A DNA stretch of 64,000 nt, taken from NCBI RefSeq assembly GCF_019443125.1, contig NZ_JAHYXK010000008.1:124001-188000 (forward strand), written 5' to 3'. The notes under the pieces were generated by a model, which worked only from the letters and a program-made list of their open reading frames with translations, was not told the DNA's origin and did not search any database. The stretch comes from Pontibacter aydingkolensis. GTDB lineage: Bacteria; Bacteroidota; Bacteroidia; Cytophagales; Hymenobacteraceae. The position numbers were made by a program, and so were the translations under genes. Every line of letters begins with the position of its first letter. Within the stretch, counting starts at the first letter, position 1. Below are positions 53,901-62,436 of the stretch, piece after piece.

Positions 53901-54548
53901 ATGCAGGAACACAGCCTGATTGTACCCCGAACTGCCCGCTACTATACATTAGGAACTCCCTCTGCTGATGTGCAAGACCTCTGGATTGTGTGCCATGGCT
54001 ACGGTCAGCTGGCGCGGTACTTTCTGCGCCACTTCAGCACGCTTGATAACAGTAAAACGGTTGTGGTGGCTCCGGAAGCCTTATCACGATTTTACCTCGA
54101 CGGCTTTTCCGGAAGAATCGGCGCCACCTGGATGACCAAGGAAGATCGCCTTTCCGAAATTGAAGACCAGGCGGCATACTTAAACCTGCTGCTGCAGGAG
54201 CAGCTAAAACAACTCCCCCAAAATGTGCGTGTAACAGTGCTGGGCTTCTCTCAGGGTGGTGCTACGGTTAGCCGCTGGCTTGCCACCGAACATGCACCAG
54301 TACACCGGCTTATACTTTGGGCCGCCTCTTTTCCCGAAGACATTGATTTTGCCACCAGTAAGGCAGCTTTTGCCAACTTACCCGTTGCTATGGTTTATGG
54401 CACCCGCGACGAATTTATTACTCCCGAAACACTTGAGCGCAAGCGGAAATTAATGAATCAACTTGGCATTTCTCCTGGAATCTATACTTTTGATGGCGGC
54501 CATACGATACACCCTGAAACACTGCAGTTAGTAAATGAGCAGTTGTAG
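53901..54548 (+). CDS. Alpha/beta hydrolase (carboxylesterase/phospholipase type)
   Basis: A 215-residue alpha/beta hydrolase of the small esterase/dienelactone-hydrolase-like group. The nucleophile elbow is 'VTVLGFSQGGATVSRWL' with Ser near residue 119. 'YGTRDEFITPETLERKRKLMNQLG' provides the Asp, and 'FDGGHTIHPETLQ' the His. No signal peptide, so cytoplasmic. 'FSGRIGATWMTKEDRLSEIEDQAAYLN' is shared with predicted esterases of this class. The substrate is unknown. Confidence 0.88.
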   Translation: MQEHSLIVPRTARYYTLGTPSADVQDLWIVCHGYGQLARYFLRHFSTLDNSKTVVVAPEALSRFYLDGFSGRIGATWMTKEDRLSEIEDQAAYLNLLLQEQLKQLPQNVRVTVLGFSQGGATVSRWLATEHAPVHRLILWAASFPEDIDFATSKAAFANLPVAMVYGTRDEFITPETLERKRKLMNQLGISPGIYTFDGGHTIHPETLQLVNEQL

Positions 54549-54698
54549 ATTTAAAGTATAGATTTCGCTAGATTGTCTCTGCAGTAAATCTATGAGAGAA
54601 AACGTGTTACAGTAATAGAGTTTGCTTATCTCCAGTTATATTGCAGATAGTGGGAGTAGGTACTCCTGCTATGAAGTAGTTATGTGGTGTTTAAAAAT

Positions 54699-55241
54699 AT
54701 GAAGAAGTATAAATTGATAGAAATTAAGGAGTATGAAAAAATGCTCTCAGAGATTTCCCTCTCTGAGAGTATCGACCTTAATAACTATGATTTACTTCTT
54801 TATGGTGGGGGTGGACAGAGTAAAAGCTTTTACAGAAATCTTCAGCAAAATTCAGACTATCAAGTTCTTTGGACTGGTTGGGCTGGACCAAAATGGTCTT
54901 CTATACTTTCTTTCATTCCTGGACAAGCTGGACTTATCAAGGTTGTAAACCAGCAAGCCTTTAAAGAGCTTTACTATAAACTGGCTGCCTATAGTGTGTC
55001 AGAAGTACTATACGTTCCAAAATCATTGACACTTGAAATAGTAGATGATGTAAGAAAGAAGAATTGGAAAATAAAGTTTGAAAAATTCATTGACAAAGCA
55101 TCTGAATCGTTCCTGTTAACATCAGAAGCAGATGAAGCTGTTGACGAAAAGGGGAAAGGGATGTACTTCATTGATTATTGCTTCGGTGAAAAAGTTAGCA
55201 CAGTGTTAAAAGATATAGTAGAAAGAAAAACAAACACATAA
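54699..55241 (+). CDS. AT-rich orphan protein of unknown function
   Basis: A 180-residue soluble protein that I do not recognise. The ATG at 54699 is preferred; a GTG 15 bp upstream is possible. It has 'NNYDLLLYGGGGQSKSFYRNLQQN' near residue 30, a Gly-rich turn, then mixed alpha/beta segments and a charged tail. Base composition is much more AT-rich than both neighbours, which suggests transfer. Its stop codon TAA is the first part of an attC-like hairpin (55238-55284), so it could be a single mobile gene cassette. No partner gene is visible. Confidence 0.65.
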   Translation: MKKYKLIEIKEYEKMLSEISLSESIDLNNYDLLLYGGGGQSKSFYRNLQQNSDYQVLWTGWAGPKWSSILSFIPGQAGLIKVVNQQAFKELYYKLAAYSVSEVLYVPKSLTLEIVDDVRKKNWKIKFEKFIDKASESFLLTSEADEAVDEKGKGMYFIDYCFGEKVSTVLKDIVERKTNT

Positions 55242-55284
55242 CAAGACCTATAGTGCATAAACGCACCATAGCAGAGCCGTTAAC
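55238..55284. other. attC-like hairpin at the stop codon of an orphan gene
   Basis: ATAACAAGAC ... GAGCCGTTAACAA. The outer words TAAC (55239-55242) and GTTA (55279-55282) are complementary. The inner stem CTATAGTGC / GCACCATAG (one mismatch) has a 6-nt loop. The site overlaps the TAA of the gene before it, as attC sites of integron cassettes commonly do. At about 45 nt it is shorter than usual attC sites, the R-box consensus is only partly met, and no integrase is present. It could also be a plain terminator, although no T-run follows. Confidence 0.4.
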
Positions 55285-55695
55285 AACTCACATTAAATAA
55301 TCTCCCCCTTCAATCTTACCCAAACCAAATTCCAAAGTATAAAATTAGCCACCATTTATACTTTAGCTGCTTATCAGGTTCCCTATCCTGTCATTTCGAA
55401 CCCTGTGGGAATATGAACCATTACAACACTTTTAACTCCATCACCTTTTCACGTTACTCAGAATTAACAGTCATCCTTCAGACTGCAACCACCTGATAGA
55501 CACTTATCTTCCCCTCTCCTGCAATAAAGCATCAACCCTTCTTACCTAATCAAACTCATCTCAACACAAAGCATAAACGCTATATACAAAAATAAAAACA
55601 TTCATATATTTTATTGCGTAGATACTAAAAATAAGCTTACAGCCCCGAATTCCGAAAACCCTTGTTTCATTATAATTCTCAAAACCCTTAAGATC
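55285..55695. other. Gene-free AT-rich region upstream of the PEGA gene
   Basis: About 410 bp without a supported gene. It contains a fragment of the TGTCATTTCGA repeat (about 55391-55412), two AAGTATA-type motifs, and AT-rich sequence before the PEGA gene. No exact TAnnTTTG box was recognised. Confidence 0.6.
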
Positions 55696-57018
55696 ATGCG
55701 AAAAAAGTTCTACGCGCTACTCTGTTTATACTTTGTATCGGTTGCAGTTTTTGCCCAGAGTAAAATCAATATCACCTCCAACATCCCCGATGCCAAATTC
55801 TTCTTGCTAAGAGATGCTGACAATACTGAAGTTGCCGAACTGGGAGTAGGCGGCATTGAATTGAAGCTGGACAAAAACTCCAGGAACAGAATCAAGGTTA
55901 TAAAGGAAGGATATGAGCCCCTGATCAAAGAATATCCTAAAACGGTAAAATGGGACAAAGAACAAAAGGTAAGCCTTGAAAACCGCCTGGTAGAGATCAG
56001 CGCAGAGCCTTACGATGCAGAGATTTATGTAGATGGCCGCATGATTGGCACCAAAAGAATAAACATGGTAATAGGCAAAGGCAAGTTCCTGACGCTGGAA
56101 GTTAAAAAGCCAGGCTTCGCCCCTATTACCAAAGTATACTATAACTCGCCAGACCGCGAGGTACCACCGGTAAAGGATTTCTTCGAGATGAAAGACAGAC
56201 AGGTTCGCCTTGAAGTATCGCCTGCCGATGCCAGCGTGTTTTTAAACGGAGCCGCCACTGGCAGAGGCACTACCGACGTAACCGTTCCTTTTGGCGAATG
56301 TGTTACCGTTAGCGTAAACCGGGAGGGCTTTGCTGAAGTAGTGCAGGTATTTTGCAACAAACCAGCTACCGATCCGGCTCCTCCTATCAGGTTCAGGGCC
56401 GCACTGGAAGACCGCCTGATTAAGATCACCACAGCACCCGCAGATGCCAATATAGAGGTGGCAGGCAAAGTATTAGGTGTTGGCAAGTATGACCTTAAAG
56501 TGCCTAAAAACTCTTGTGTAGAGCTTCGTGTTACAAAAGATGGCTTTATACGCTACGTTAAAAATTACTGCAACCAGCTCAACATGCAAGAGCCGCCTTT
56601 AACCGAGTTTGTAGAAATGGTGGAAGATGAAGCTTATAATTCCTCCATCTCTACAGATATGGCAAATGTTAGAATAACGGTACCGGTGAATAAGTCCATC
56701 TCATCAGAAAGTGCCTGGAAAATACTAAGCTCTATTATTACCCGAAGTTATGATGTGTTGGAAACTGTGGACTATAACACCGGCTATCTTACAACAGCGT
56801 GGCAGGTGCAGAACTTTAACGGCATGAGCACCATCCGGACCAGGATGATTGTGAGTGGCGGCGGCAATGCCGATGAGTTAACCTATGTAGTTAAAATTGT
56901 AAGTCAACGAGCCGATGGCGTAACCAGCGTGAAAGACGACCAGCTTTTCACGGATTGGGGAAGGTTACTTAAACGTTACGGCGGCATTGTAGAAGAGATC
57001 CAGTCACGGCTACAGTAG
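55696..57018 (+). CDS. Exported PEGA-repeat protein
   Basis: A 440-residue protein with signal peptide (1-20, 'VAVFAQ'). Four tandem PEGA-like repeats follow, at about 22-95, 97-163, 165-235 and 238-310: for example 'EPYDAEIYVDGRMIGT...LEVKKPGFAP', 'SPADASVFLNGAATGRG...VSVNREGFAE', 'APADANIEVAGKVLGVG...LRVTKDGFIR'. Repeats 2-4 end in a similar (Y/C)N-x(n)-PP motif. The C-terminal 125 residues form a separate alpha/beta domain ('SAWKILSSIITRSYDVLETVDYNTGYLTTAWQV') that looks like a helix-grip fold, reminiscent of BamC-type lipoproteins, though this is a guess. PEGA domains occur on surface and cell-envelope proteins. It is followed by a strong terminator. Confidence 0.85.
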   Translation: MRKKFYALLCLYFVSVAVFAQSKINITSNIPDAKFFLLRDADNTEVAELGVGGIELKLDKNSRNRIKVIKEGYEPLIKEYPKTVKWDKEQKVSLENRLVEISAEPYDAEIYVDGRMIGTKRINMVIGKGKFLTLEVKKPGFAPITKVYYNSPDREVPPVKDFFEMKDRQVRLEVSPADASVFLNGAATGRGTTDVTVPFGECVTVSVNREGFAEVVQVFCNKPATDPAPPIRFRAALEDRLIKITTAPADANIEVAGKVLGVGKYDLKVPKNSCVELRVTKDGFIRYVKNYCNQLNMQEPPLTEFVEMVEDEAYNSSISTDMANVRITVPVNKSISSESAWKILSSIITRSYDVLETVDYNTGYLTTAWQVQNFNGMSTIRTRMIVSGGGNADELTYVVKIVSQRADGVTSVKDDQLFTDWGRLLKRYGGIVEEIQSRLQ

Positions 57019-57037
57019 CATTGTTTATACTTTACAG

Positions 57038-57071
57038 CAGAAACCCTCAGCAGCTATACTGAGGGTTTCTG
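57038..57071 (+). terminator. Terminator after the PEGA gene
   Basis: A perfect 13-bp stem, CAGAAACCCTCAG / CTGAGGGTTTCTG, with an 8-nt loop, followed by TTTTATAA. It lies between convergent genes. Confidence 0.88.
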
Positions 57072-57098
57072 TTTTATAAGAGATAGTACATTCAAAGA

Positions 57099-57497
57099 TC
57101 AGCTTCCGCGCTCCCACATTCCCTCCATAATCACCTCCAGCAAATGTTTATCCGGGTCGCGGAAGTAAAAAGACAGGTAGCCGCCACCCCAGTCGTATTC
57201 CTGCTCAATGGCAATGCCAAGGCTGCTGATCTTTTCTTTCCAGGCGTTGTAATCTTTTTTGCTAACCTCAAAGGCCAGGTGTAATTGCCCGGATCCGTAG
57301 TGTGGGGGTAAATTGCCTCCTTTGCGCGAGGCTTCTGCAATAAAACACAGCAACACCGACTCGCCGGCCCTGAAGAAAATATGCCTGTCCTGCACCTCAC
57401 CTATCACCTCAAAACCCAGTTTCCCATTGTAAAAGGCCTTGCAGTTTTGCAGGCTACTAACGTACAGGCACGTCTCTTTAATTTTGTTGATAACCAT
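57099..57497 (-). CDS. VOC-family (glyoxalase/bleomycin-resistance-like) protein
   Basis: A 132-residue vicinal-oxygen-chelate protein. 'IKETCLYVSSLQNCKAFYNGKLGFEVIGEVQDRHIFFRAG' (in parts) is the first beta-alpha-beta-beta-beta unit; 'HLAFEVSKKDYNAWKEKISSLGI' and 'SFYFRDPDKHLLEVIMEG' form the second, with likely metal ligands His and Glu. The family includes glyoxalase I, ring-cleaving dioxygenases and antibiotic-binding proteins. Its substrate is unknown. It is convergent with the PEGA gene. Confidence 0.88.
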   Translation of the reverse strand: MVINKIKETCLYVSSLQNCKAFYNGKLGFEVIGEVQDRHIFFRAGESVLLCFIAEASRKGGNLPPHYGSGQLHLAFEVSKKDYNAWKEKISSLGIAIEQEYDWGGGYLSFYFRDPDKHLLEVIMEGMWERGS

Positions 57498-57628
57498 GCT
57501 GCTTTATACTTCTGGAGGTGATAAATGGTACAGTTATATGCATCTTTGGCGCTTAAATCTATTAACGTCTGTTAAAACTTCTCGTTAAGTATAATACTGA
57601 TACGTATGCAACCACTTTAAACAAACTT

Positions 57629-58492
57629 ATGAAGCTTATGGTAAAAGTTTTAGCATTCTTTATAGTAGCAATTGCTGCTATGTTTTACTTTACTCGTCCG
57701 GGTTCTTTAACCACTGATTCCGCCTCTGCTTCAGGAAATACCACTGCCGGAAGTTTACAAAAGATAGCTGCCTTACCCGGAGAAATAAACGAAAGCTCCG
57801 GCGTAATAGCATTGGCAGAAAATGGGCATTATCTTACCCACAACGATGCCGGCAATCAGCCTCACCTCTATAGAATCAACAGTAAAGCCGAGATAACACA
57901 AACCATCAAACTTAAATTGCCAAACGTTGACTGGGAAGACCTGGCCATGGACAAGGACGGCAACATTTACATTGCAGATACCGGCAACAATAACAACAGG
58001 CGCAAAGAATTAGCGATTTATAAAATAAACCTTAAAGATACTGAAAAGCCCCAGGCCATACGCTTTACCTACGAAGACCAGAAGGAGTACCCGCCATCTA
58101 AAAAAGACAGGAACTTTGATTGTGAGGCTATTTTCTGGCACGATGATAACATATACCTGATATCCAAAGACAGGGGCCAGGAAAAAACCGCCAAAGTATA
58201 CCAACTGCCTGCCGAACCCGGAACCTATGTGGCTAAACTGATCGGGAAACATAACATAAACACCATGATAACCGGTGCAGCCATCAGCCCCGACGAGGAA
58301 ACCGTAGCGCTGATCAGCGAAGGGAAACTGCATATTTTTACAGGCTATACTTCGCCAGCCTCATTTTATGAAGGAAAGTATAAAGCTATAAACATTAAAG
58401 AGGCCGGGCAAACAGAAGGAGTAGCCTTTGAAGACGACAGCACACTTATCATCACCAGCGAAGGCGGCAGTCTGTACCGTTTTGGTTTATAG
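57629..58492 (+). CDS. Membrane-anchored beta-propeller protein of unknown function
   Basis: A 287-residue protein. Residues 1-25 form a signal anchor (VKVLAFFIVAIAAMFYF); the Met three codons in is an alternative start. The rest looks like a six-bladed propeller, with 'PGEINESSGVIALAENGHYLTHNDAGNQPHLYRIN' and 'DWEDLAMDKDGNIYIADTGNNNNRRKELAIYKIN' (in parts) as NHL/SdiA-regulated-like blades, and 'NFDCEAIFWHDDNIYLISKDRG'. Such proteins resemble esterase-like or phytase-like propellers, but no catalytic function can be assigned. The protein would face the periplasm. Confidence 0.75.
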   Translation: MKLMVKVLAFFIVAIAAMFYFTRPGSLTTDSASASGNTTAGSLQKIAALPGEINESSGVIALAENGHYLTHNDAGNQPHLYRINSKAEITQTIKLKLPNVDWEDLAMDKDGNIYIADTGNNNNRRKELAIYKINLKDTEKPQAIRFTYEDQKEYPPSKKDRNFDCEAIFWHDDNIYLISKDRGQEKTAKVYQLPAEPGTYVAKLIGKHNINTMITGAAISPDEETVALISEGKLHIFTGYTSPASFYEGKYKAINIKEAGQTEGVAFEDDSTLIITSEGGSLYRFGL

Positions 58493-58543
58493 TTGCTGGT
58501 TATTAGTTGCTAGTTAATGGTTGGTAGTTGTTCGTTATTGGAA

Positions 58544-58700
58544 ATGTAGAGACGCAATACCTTGCGTCTTGTTGGCTACAGGGCAGTGCATTTTAAAGTT
58601 CGCAATAGGCAGATATCTCAAAGTATAAAGTATGGCTTACGGAAGTCTGACCTGTCCCGGAGTATTTCGGGGAGACTTCCTATCATGGCAAGTCACCGCT
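58544..58700. repeat. Composite repeat with GACGCAAT and GGAAGTCT modules
   Basis: A GAGACGCAATaccTTGCGTCTTG palindrome module starts near 58547. A GGAAGTCT/AGACTTCC dyad interrupted by a degenerate CCTGTCCCGG/CGGGG segment follows near 58636-58682, then a caagtcaccgctgcgcttaagacttg dyad near 58687-58715. The order matches the region at 1-300. The 315-bp gap 58493-58807 has no gene. Confidence 0.75.
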
Positions 58701-58748
58701 GCGCTTAAGACTTGCGCCAAAAACGTACTGTTATAATTCATACCCATA

Positions 58749-58787
58749 AAAAAGCCTCTCTGCTTGTTATCAGCAAAGAGGCTTTTT
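58749..58787 (-). terminator. Terminator after lgt
   Basis: A 16-bp stem with one mismatch, AAAAAGCCTCTCTGCT / AGCAAAGAGGCTTTTT, loop of 7 nt, with T-rich flanks on both strands. It starts 20 bp after the lgt stop. Confidence 0.85.
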
Positions 58788-58807
58788 ATACTTTAATTTT
58801 ATTTCAG

Positions 58808-59662
58808 CTAAGCTTTTGAATTTTCTTCAAGTCTTCCGCCGGGTAATGCTGGCTTGGGATTTTGCCATACTTTAATAAGTATAAACAAACCGATCAGAAT
58901 TAAAGGTATACTTAAAATCTGCCCAATGTTCAACGTCATAGTCGCTTCTTTTGCTACCTGGTCTTCTTTTAAGAACTCTACCAAAAAGCGGAAAGTGAAC
59001 AGGGCTGTTACAAAAATACCGAACAGCAATCCTTTTGGCAGCGCACTTTTATACTTCTTCCAGAGCCAGTAAAGCAACACAAAAAGGAAAAACACACTCA
59101 GCGACTCGTACAGCTGCGTAGGGTGGCGTGGCACAGTTGGGTTCTCGCCGAGGCGCTCAAACAAAAAGGCCCAGGGAACAGTTGTCTGGTGGCCGATTAT
59201 CTCAGAGTTCATCAGGTTACCCAGTCGTATTAACGCTCCACCCAGGGCTACTACAATTACAATGCGATCCAGTACCCACATGTAATCAAATTTCTGTTTG
59301 CGGCTAAACAGCCACAGGGCGAAGAGTATACCGATAGTGGCACCGTGGCTGGCAAGTCCGCCTTCCCATATCTTTAGTATCTCGATTGGGTTGCTCAGGT
59401 AATACTCCGGCGAGTAAAACAACGTATGGCCCAGGCGTGCACCTATTACCGTACCAATGATCATGTATAGGGTAATCACGTCCACGTCGCCTTCGGTGCG
59501 GCCTTCGGCTACGTATATCTTGGTAAGTATGCGCTGCCCGAAAATAAATGCCAGGGCAAACAGCAAACCATACCAGCGTACACTTAAAGGGCCAATGCTG
59601 AATATTTCCGGATCAACGTTCCAGGTTATATAGTTTAGTAGATTAATTAGGGTGATGCTCAT
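58808..59662 (-). CDS. lgt: Prolipoprotein diacylglyceryl transferase
   Basis: A 284-residue Lgt with seven membrane helices. The start at 59662 (MSITLINLLNYITWNVDPEIF) fits the family; a longer frame to 59764 would pass through the promoter. 'SVRWYGLLFALAFIFG' (helix 1), 'GTVIGARLGHTLFYSPEYY', the substrate motif 'EGGLASHGATIGILFALW' and the signature 'GALIRLGNLMNSEIIGH' are present. 'PRHPTQLYESL' is also typical. It adds diacylglycerol to the lipobox cysteine of prolipoproteins such as SusD and the PKD protein of this window. A TAACTTTG box lies only 6 bp upstream of the ATG. Confidence 0.95.
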   Translation of the reverse strand: MSITLINLLNYITWNVDPEIFSIGPLSVRWYGLLFALAFIFGQRILTKIYVAEGRTEGDVDVITLYMIIGTVIGARLGHTLFYSPEYYLSNPIEILKIWEGGLASHGATIGILFALWLFSRKQKFDYMWVLDRIVIVVALGGALIRLGNLMNSEIIGHQTTVPWAFLFERLGENPTVPRHPTQLYESLSVFFLFVLLYWLWKKYKSALPKGLLFGIFVTALFTFRFLVEFLKEDQVAKEATMTLNIGQILSIPLILIGLFILIKVWQNPKPALPGGRLEENSKA

Positions 59663-59667
59663 AAAGC

Positions 59668-59675
59668 CAAAGTTA
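59668..59675 (-). promoter_or_regulatory. -7 box very close to the lgt start
   Basis: TAACTTTG on the minus strand, 5 bp upstream of the ATG at 59662. If used, the transcript would start at or next to the start codon, giving a leaderless mRNA. Confidence 0.4.
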
Positions 59676-59746
59676 CAATAAATCGGGTATGTAAAAAACG
59701 ACACCTCCTGATACAGGTATATACAATTAAGACTAGACACAAAAAT

Positions 59747-60079
59747 ATGATGCTGTTCCTCCACCTGTTACCGGGCTTGTTAGTACTCCTGATAGGATTT
59801 ATACTTTACAAACGGCCACCCAAGCACATTAACTGGATTTGGGGATTTAGAACGCACTATTCGATGCGCAACCAGAAGAACTGGAAGGAAGGCAACCGCT
59901 ACTACACTAAATTCATACTTGGGATTGGCTTCTTTTCACTATTCACAGGCCTTGTCTGCTTCATTTTTCTGCCCTTGCTGGCAAGCCTTCTGGTTCCGGT
60001 TGGCATCATGCTCATACTTTTTATGCTAAGTATACTTTTGACCAACGAACACCTGAAGCGGAAATTTGGGGACTATTAG
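59747..60079 (+). CDS. SdpI-family small membrane protein
   Basis: A 110-residue protein with three hydrophobic helices. The central 'NWIWGFRTHYSMRNQKNWKEGNRYYTKF' matches the SdpI/YhfL signature (GxRT-x-x-S-x-x-N-x-x-x-W). In Bacillus, SdpI gives immunity to the SdpC killing factor, but short homologues are widespread and often lack that context. No toxin gene is nearby. It starts at one of two adjacent ATG codons (59747 or 59750) and is divergent from lgt. Confidence 0.82.
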   Translation: MMLFLHLLPGLLVLLIGFILYKRPPKHINWIWGFRTHYSMRNQKNWKEGNRYYTKFILGIGFFSLFTGLVCFIFLPLLASLLVPVGIMLILFMLSILLTNEHLKRKFGDY

Positions 60080-60088
60080 AAAATAAAA

Positions 60089-60113
60089 AAGCGTTGCTTG
60101 TGGTGCAACGCCT
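60089..60113. terminator. Terminator between the SdpI-family gene and nadE
   Basis: A 7-bp stem, GCGTTGC / GCAACGC, loop of 7 nt, with six A before it (T-run for nadE on the minus strand). Confidence 0.75.
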
Positions 60114-60123
60114 TCTTATAATT

Positions 60124-62007
60124 TTAGCTATTCATTTTTGCCAGTTCTTCTCTAAATCCTCCGCTCAGTATCGGGAAGCGAAGCCAGCTGCGTGGGTCTA
60201 CGTTGTAATCATCAAGGTGGAAAGACGGTGCATACCGTTCCCGCTTCCACTGGTTACGCGACCACAGGCTGTAAAACTTCGTTAGCCAGGCTTGCAGTTG
60301 CTCCGGCTCAGCTAAATTTTGCTCACTTAGTATGTCAAATACTTCTTTAGGAGAGTAACGGTCATGGAATGCCAGGCGCTCAATCTGGTTTAGTACCGGA
60401 TAAGGCATCAGGTCTTTTTCATCTGTCTGCGCCTCTTTGGCTGGACGTAACTCGGCAGTTGGCTGCAGGTTGTTTACGTACTGTAGCCCCTCATACCCCA
60501 GTTCCTGCTGCGCCCAGATTAAAAACTGACGTATAAACGCCTTGTCTATACCAGCAATCGGGGATATACTTCCTGCCGTATCGCCATCCATGGTAGCATA
60601 GCCTACAGAGGCCTCGCTGCGGTTAGAGGTTGCCATCAGTAAGGCATTCTCTATGTTGGCCAGCATCCAGATACCAGGAGCACGCACTCTCGCCTGTATA
60701 TTCTGCAGCGTAATATCATCCTGCTCCCAGGTTAAAGGTCGTTCCAGGGCAGCCTCAATTTTAGAAGTATAACCGCGCACTTCATCGTCAATGGTCCAGT
60801 TATAAAATCTGGCCCCGATAGACTCTGCCAGGCCTTTAGCGGAATTAAAAGTATCGTCCGAGGAGTTAACAGTGCCCTGATAAGCACAGGTAAGCAGCCT
60901 GTTCACGAGTTCTTTTTGGGCCTGTTCTGCCGTCAGGTTATCGATAGCGGCTGCATCGCGCACAGAGAACATCTGCAATTTGGCTGTAAAACCCATTAAT
61001 CCCAGACTCTCTATACCACGGCGAACCATCTCAGCCACAGCTACCGCACAAAGCGACGAATCGGCTCCCCCACTCAGCGACAATACAAACCCACGGCTTC
61101 GGCTTTTGCGCATGTAATCAAACAAAGCCAGGCTGAGGGCAGCAATCAGTTCCTTGTTCTCATCAATCGGTGGCAGGTACTCTATTACCTCAGCAATTTC
61201 AGGACTATCGGAAAAGCATACTTCAGCGCACTCCATATCCACGTTTTTAAAGCACAGCAGCTCATTTCTACGGATAAGCTTACCGTTCTGAGCTATCAAA
61301 ACTTCTCCGTCGTAAATAACGCGGCCGGCCTCGTTGCCCAGCAGGTTGGCGTACATGTAAGCACACTGGTATTTTTTAGAGGCATCAACTACCAGCCTGT
61401 ACCTTACATCGGTTTTGCTCAAAGCAAAGTGGCTGGCACTTGGGTTAAGTATAAGTTGCACACCTTTAGGCATGTGGCGCTCAGCAGGTCGGTTTGGCCG
61501 CCATGCATCCTCACAAATCTCAAAGGCATACTTTACACCCTGTTCTTCATAAATGATATCTCCTATCTGGTAAGTTTCGCCCATCATTTCAAACTCTTGC
61601 ACCTCGTTAGCAGGCCAAGGCGTAAACCAGCGCGGTTCGTAATGTATACCATCGTTTGCCAAAAACTGCTTTGCCGTAAAGCCCAGTATTTCTTTGTTCT
61701 TGATAACGCAGGCGGTATTGTATACTTTACGATCCAGAAAAACAGGCAGGCTAACGGCTACTGTAATGCCTTCGCACCACTCTTTTACTTGCAACAGCTT
61801 CTCAAAGGCCACCTCGGAGAGCCATGGGCTCAGGAACATGTCTTCGCAGCCGTAACCGGTAATGCAAAGCTCAGGCAGTAATAGAATATCGGTCTTATTT
61901 GTAATTGCCTCTGTAATGGCTTGTTTTATATTCTGCAGATTGTTGTCCCAATCCATTGGCGTTTGGTTGAGCGCAGCTGCTGCCAACTGTAGTCTGGTTT
62001 CTTTCAT
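60124..62007 (-). CDS. nadE: Glutamine-dependent NAD+ synthetase
   Basis: A 627-residue two-domain NadE. The N-terminal nitrilase-like glutaminase (about 1-270) has the Glu of 'LLLPELCITGYGCEDMF' and the Cys of 'YAFEICEDAWRP'. The C-terminal synthetase (about 295-627) has the P-loop 'FVLSLSGGADSSLCAVAV' and 'LLMATSNRSEASVGYATMDGDTAGSISPIAGIDK'. It converts nicotinate adenine dinucleotide to NAD+ using glutamine nitrogen and ATP. Its length is typical of the large glutamine-dependent form. cinA (NMN deamidase) elsewhere in the window feeds the same route. Confidence 0.97.
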   Translation of the reverse strand: MKETRLQLAAAALNQTPMDWDNNLQNIKQAITEAITNKTDILLLPELCITGYGCEDMFLSPWLSEVAFEKLLQVKEWCEGITVAVSLPVFLDRKVYNTACVIKNKEILGFTAKQFLANDGIHYEPRWFTPWPANEVQEFEMMGETYQIGDIIYEEQGVKYAFEICEDAWRPNRPAERHMPKGVQLILNPSASHFALSKTDVRYRLVVDASKKYQCAYMYANLLGNEAGRVIYDGEVLIAQNGKLIRRNELLCFKNVDMECAEVCFSDSPEIAEVIEYLPPIDENKELIAALSLALFDYMRKSRSRGFVLSLSGGADSSLCAVAVAEMVRRGIESLGLMGFTAKLQMFSVRDAAAIDNLTAEQAQKELVNRLLTCAYQGTVNSSDDTFNSAKGLAESIGARFYNWTIDDEVRGYTSKIEAALERPLTWEQDDITLQNIQARVRAPGIWMLANIENALLMATSNRSEASVGYATMDGDTAGSISPIAGIDKAFIRQFLIWAQQELGYEGLQYVNNLQPTAELRPAKEAQTDEKDLMPYPVLNQIERLAFHDRYSPKEVFDILSEQNLAEPEQLQAWLTKFYSLWSRNQWKRERYAPSFHLDDYNVDPRSWLRFPILSGGFREELAKMNS

Positions 62008-62082
62008 GGAGTTTTATAACGCAAGTAACAGCAGGCAAGTTAAACCTAATTGCTGAATTGTTAAATTGTTGATTGTTGGAGA

Positions 62083-62398
62083 ATGTAGAGACGCAATACG
62101 TTGCCTCTTTTTTGCTTCAGTAATAACCCTTTCCTGGCGCAAGTGTTAAACGAAGTGTCACTTGTGACTTTACATGATGGGAAGTCTTCAGACTTCCGTG
62201 AGCCGTAAGACATACTTTGATGTGTCTGCTAGCGCCAACTTTTAGATGCAATGCTTTGTAGCCAACAAGACGCAACGTATTGCGTCTCTACAAACAACCA
62301 GCATCCCAAAAACCAACATTGATCAATCAACAACAAATAACTGATAACGAAACATACTGCTCACAAACAAAAAAGACGCAAAATATTGCGTCTCTACA
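62083..62398. repeat. Composite repeat with three GACGCAAT modules
   Basis: The GAGACGCAATacgTTGCcTCTT module lies near 62085 and returns inverted near 62267-62290 and 62374-62397. A GGAAGTCTtcAGACTTCC palindrome lies at about 62181-62198, with the 'tgtcacttgtgactt' dyad before it. The order mirrors 1-300. The 429-bp gap 62008-62436 has no gene. Confidence 0.75.
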
Positions 62399-62436
62399 CT
62401 TCGAACAACCAATAACAAATAACCAGTAACTAACAG

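Noticed and set aside
59663..59764. Longer lgt start
   Set aside because: It would overlap the divergent SdpI-family gene start and the lgt promoter box; the family-typical N-terminus begins at 59662.
59747..60079. Bacteriocin immunity system from the SdpI-like protein
   Set aside because: No SdpC-like toxin or accessory genes nearby; short SdpI homologues are common without such a role.
62083..62398. CRISPR-like array from the repeated GACGCAAT modules
   Set aside because: Copies are few, irregularly spaced and in opposite orientations; no cas genes and no uniform spacers.
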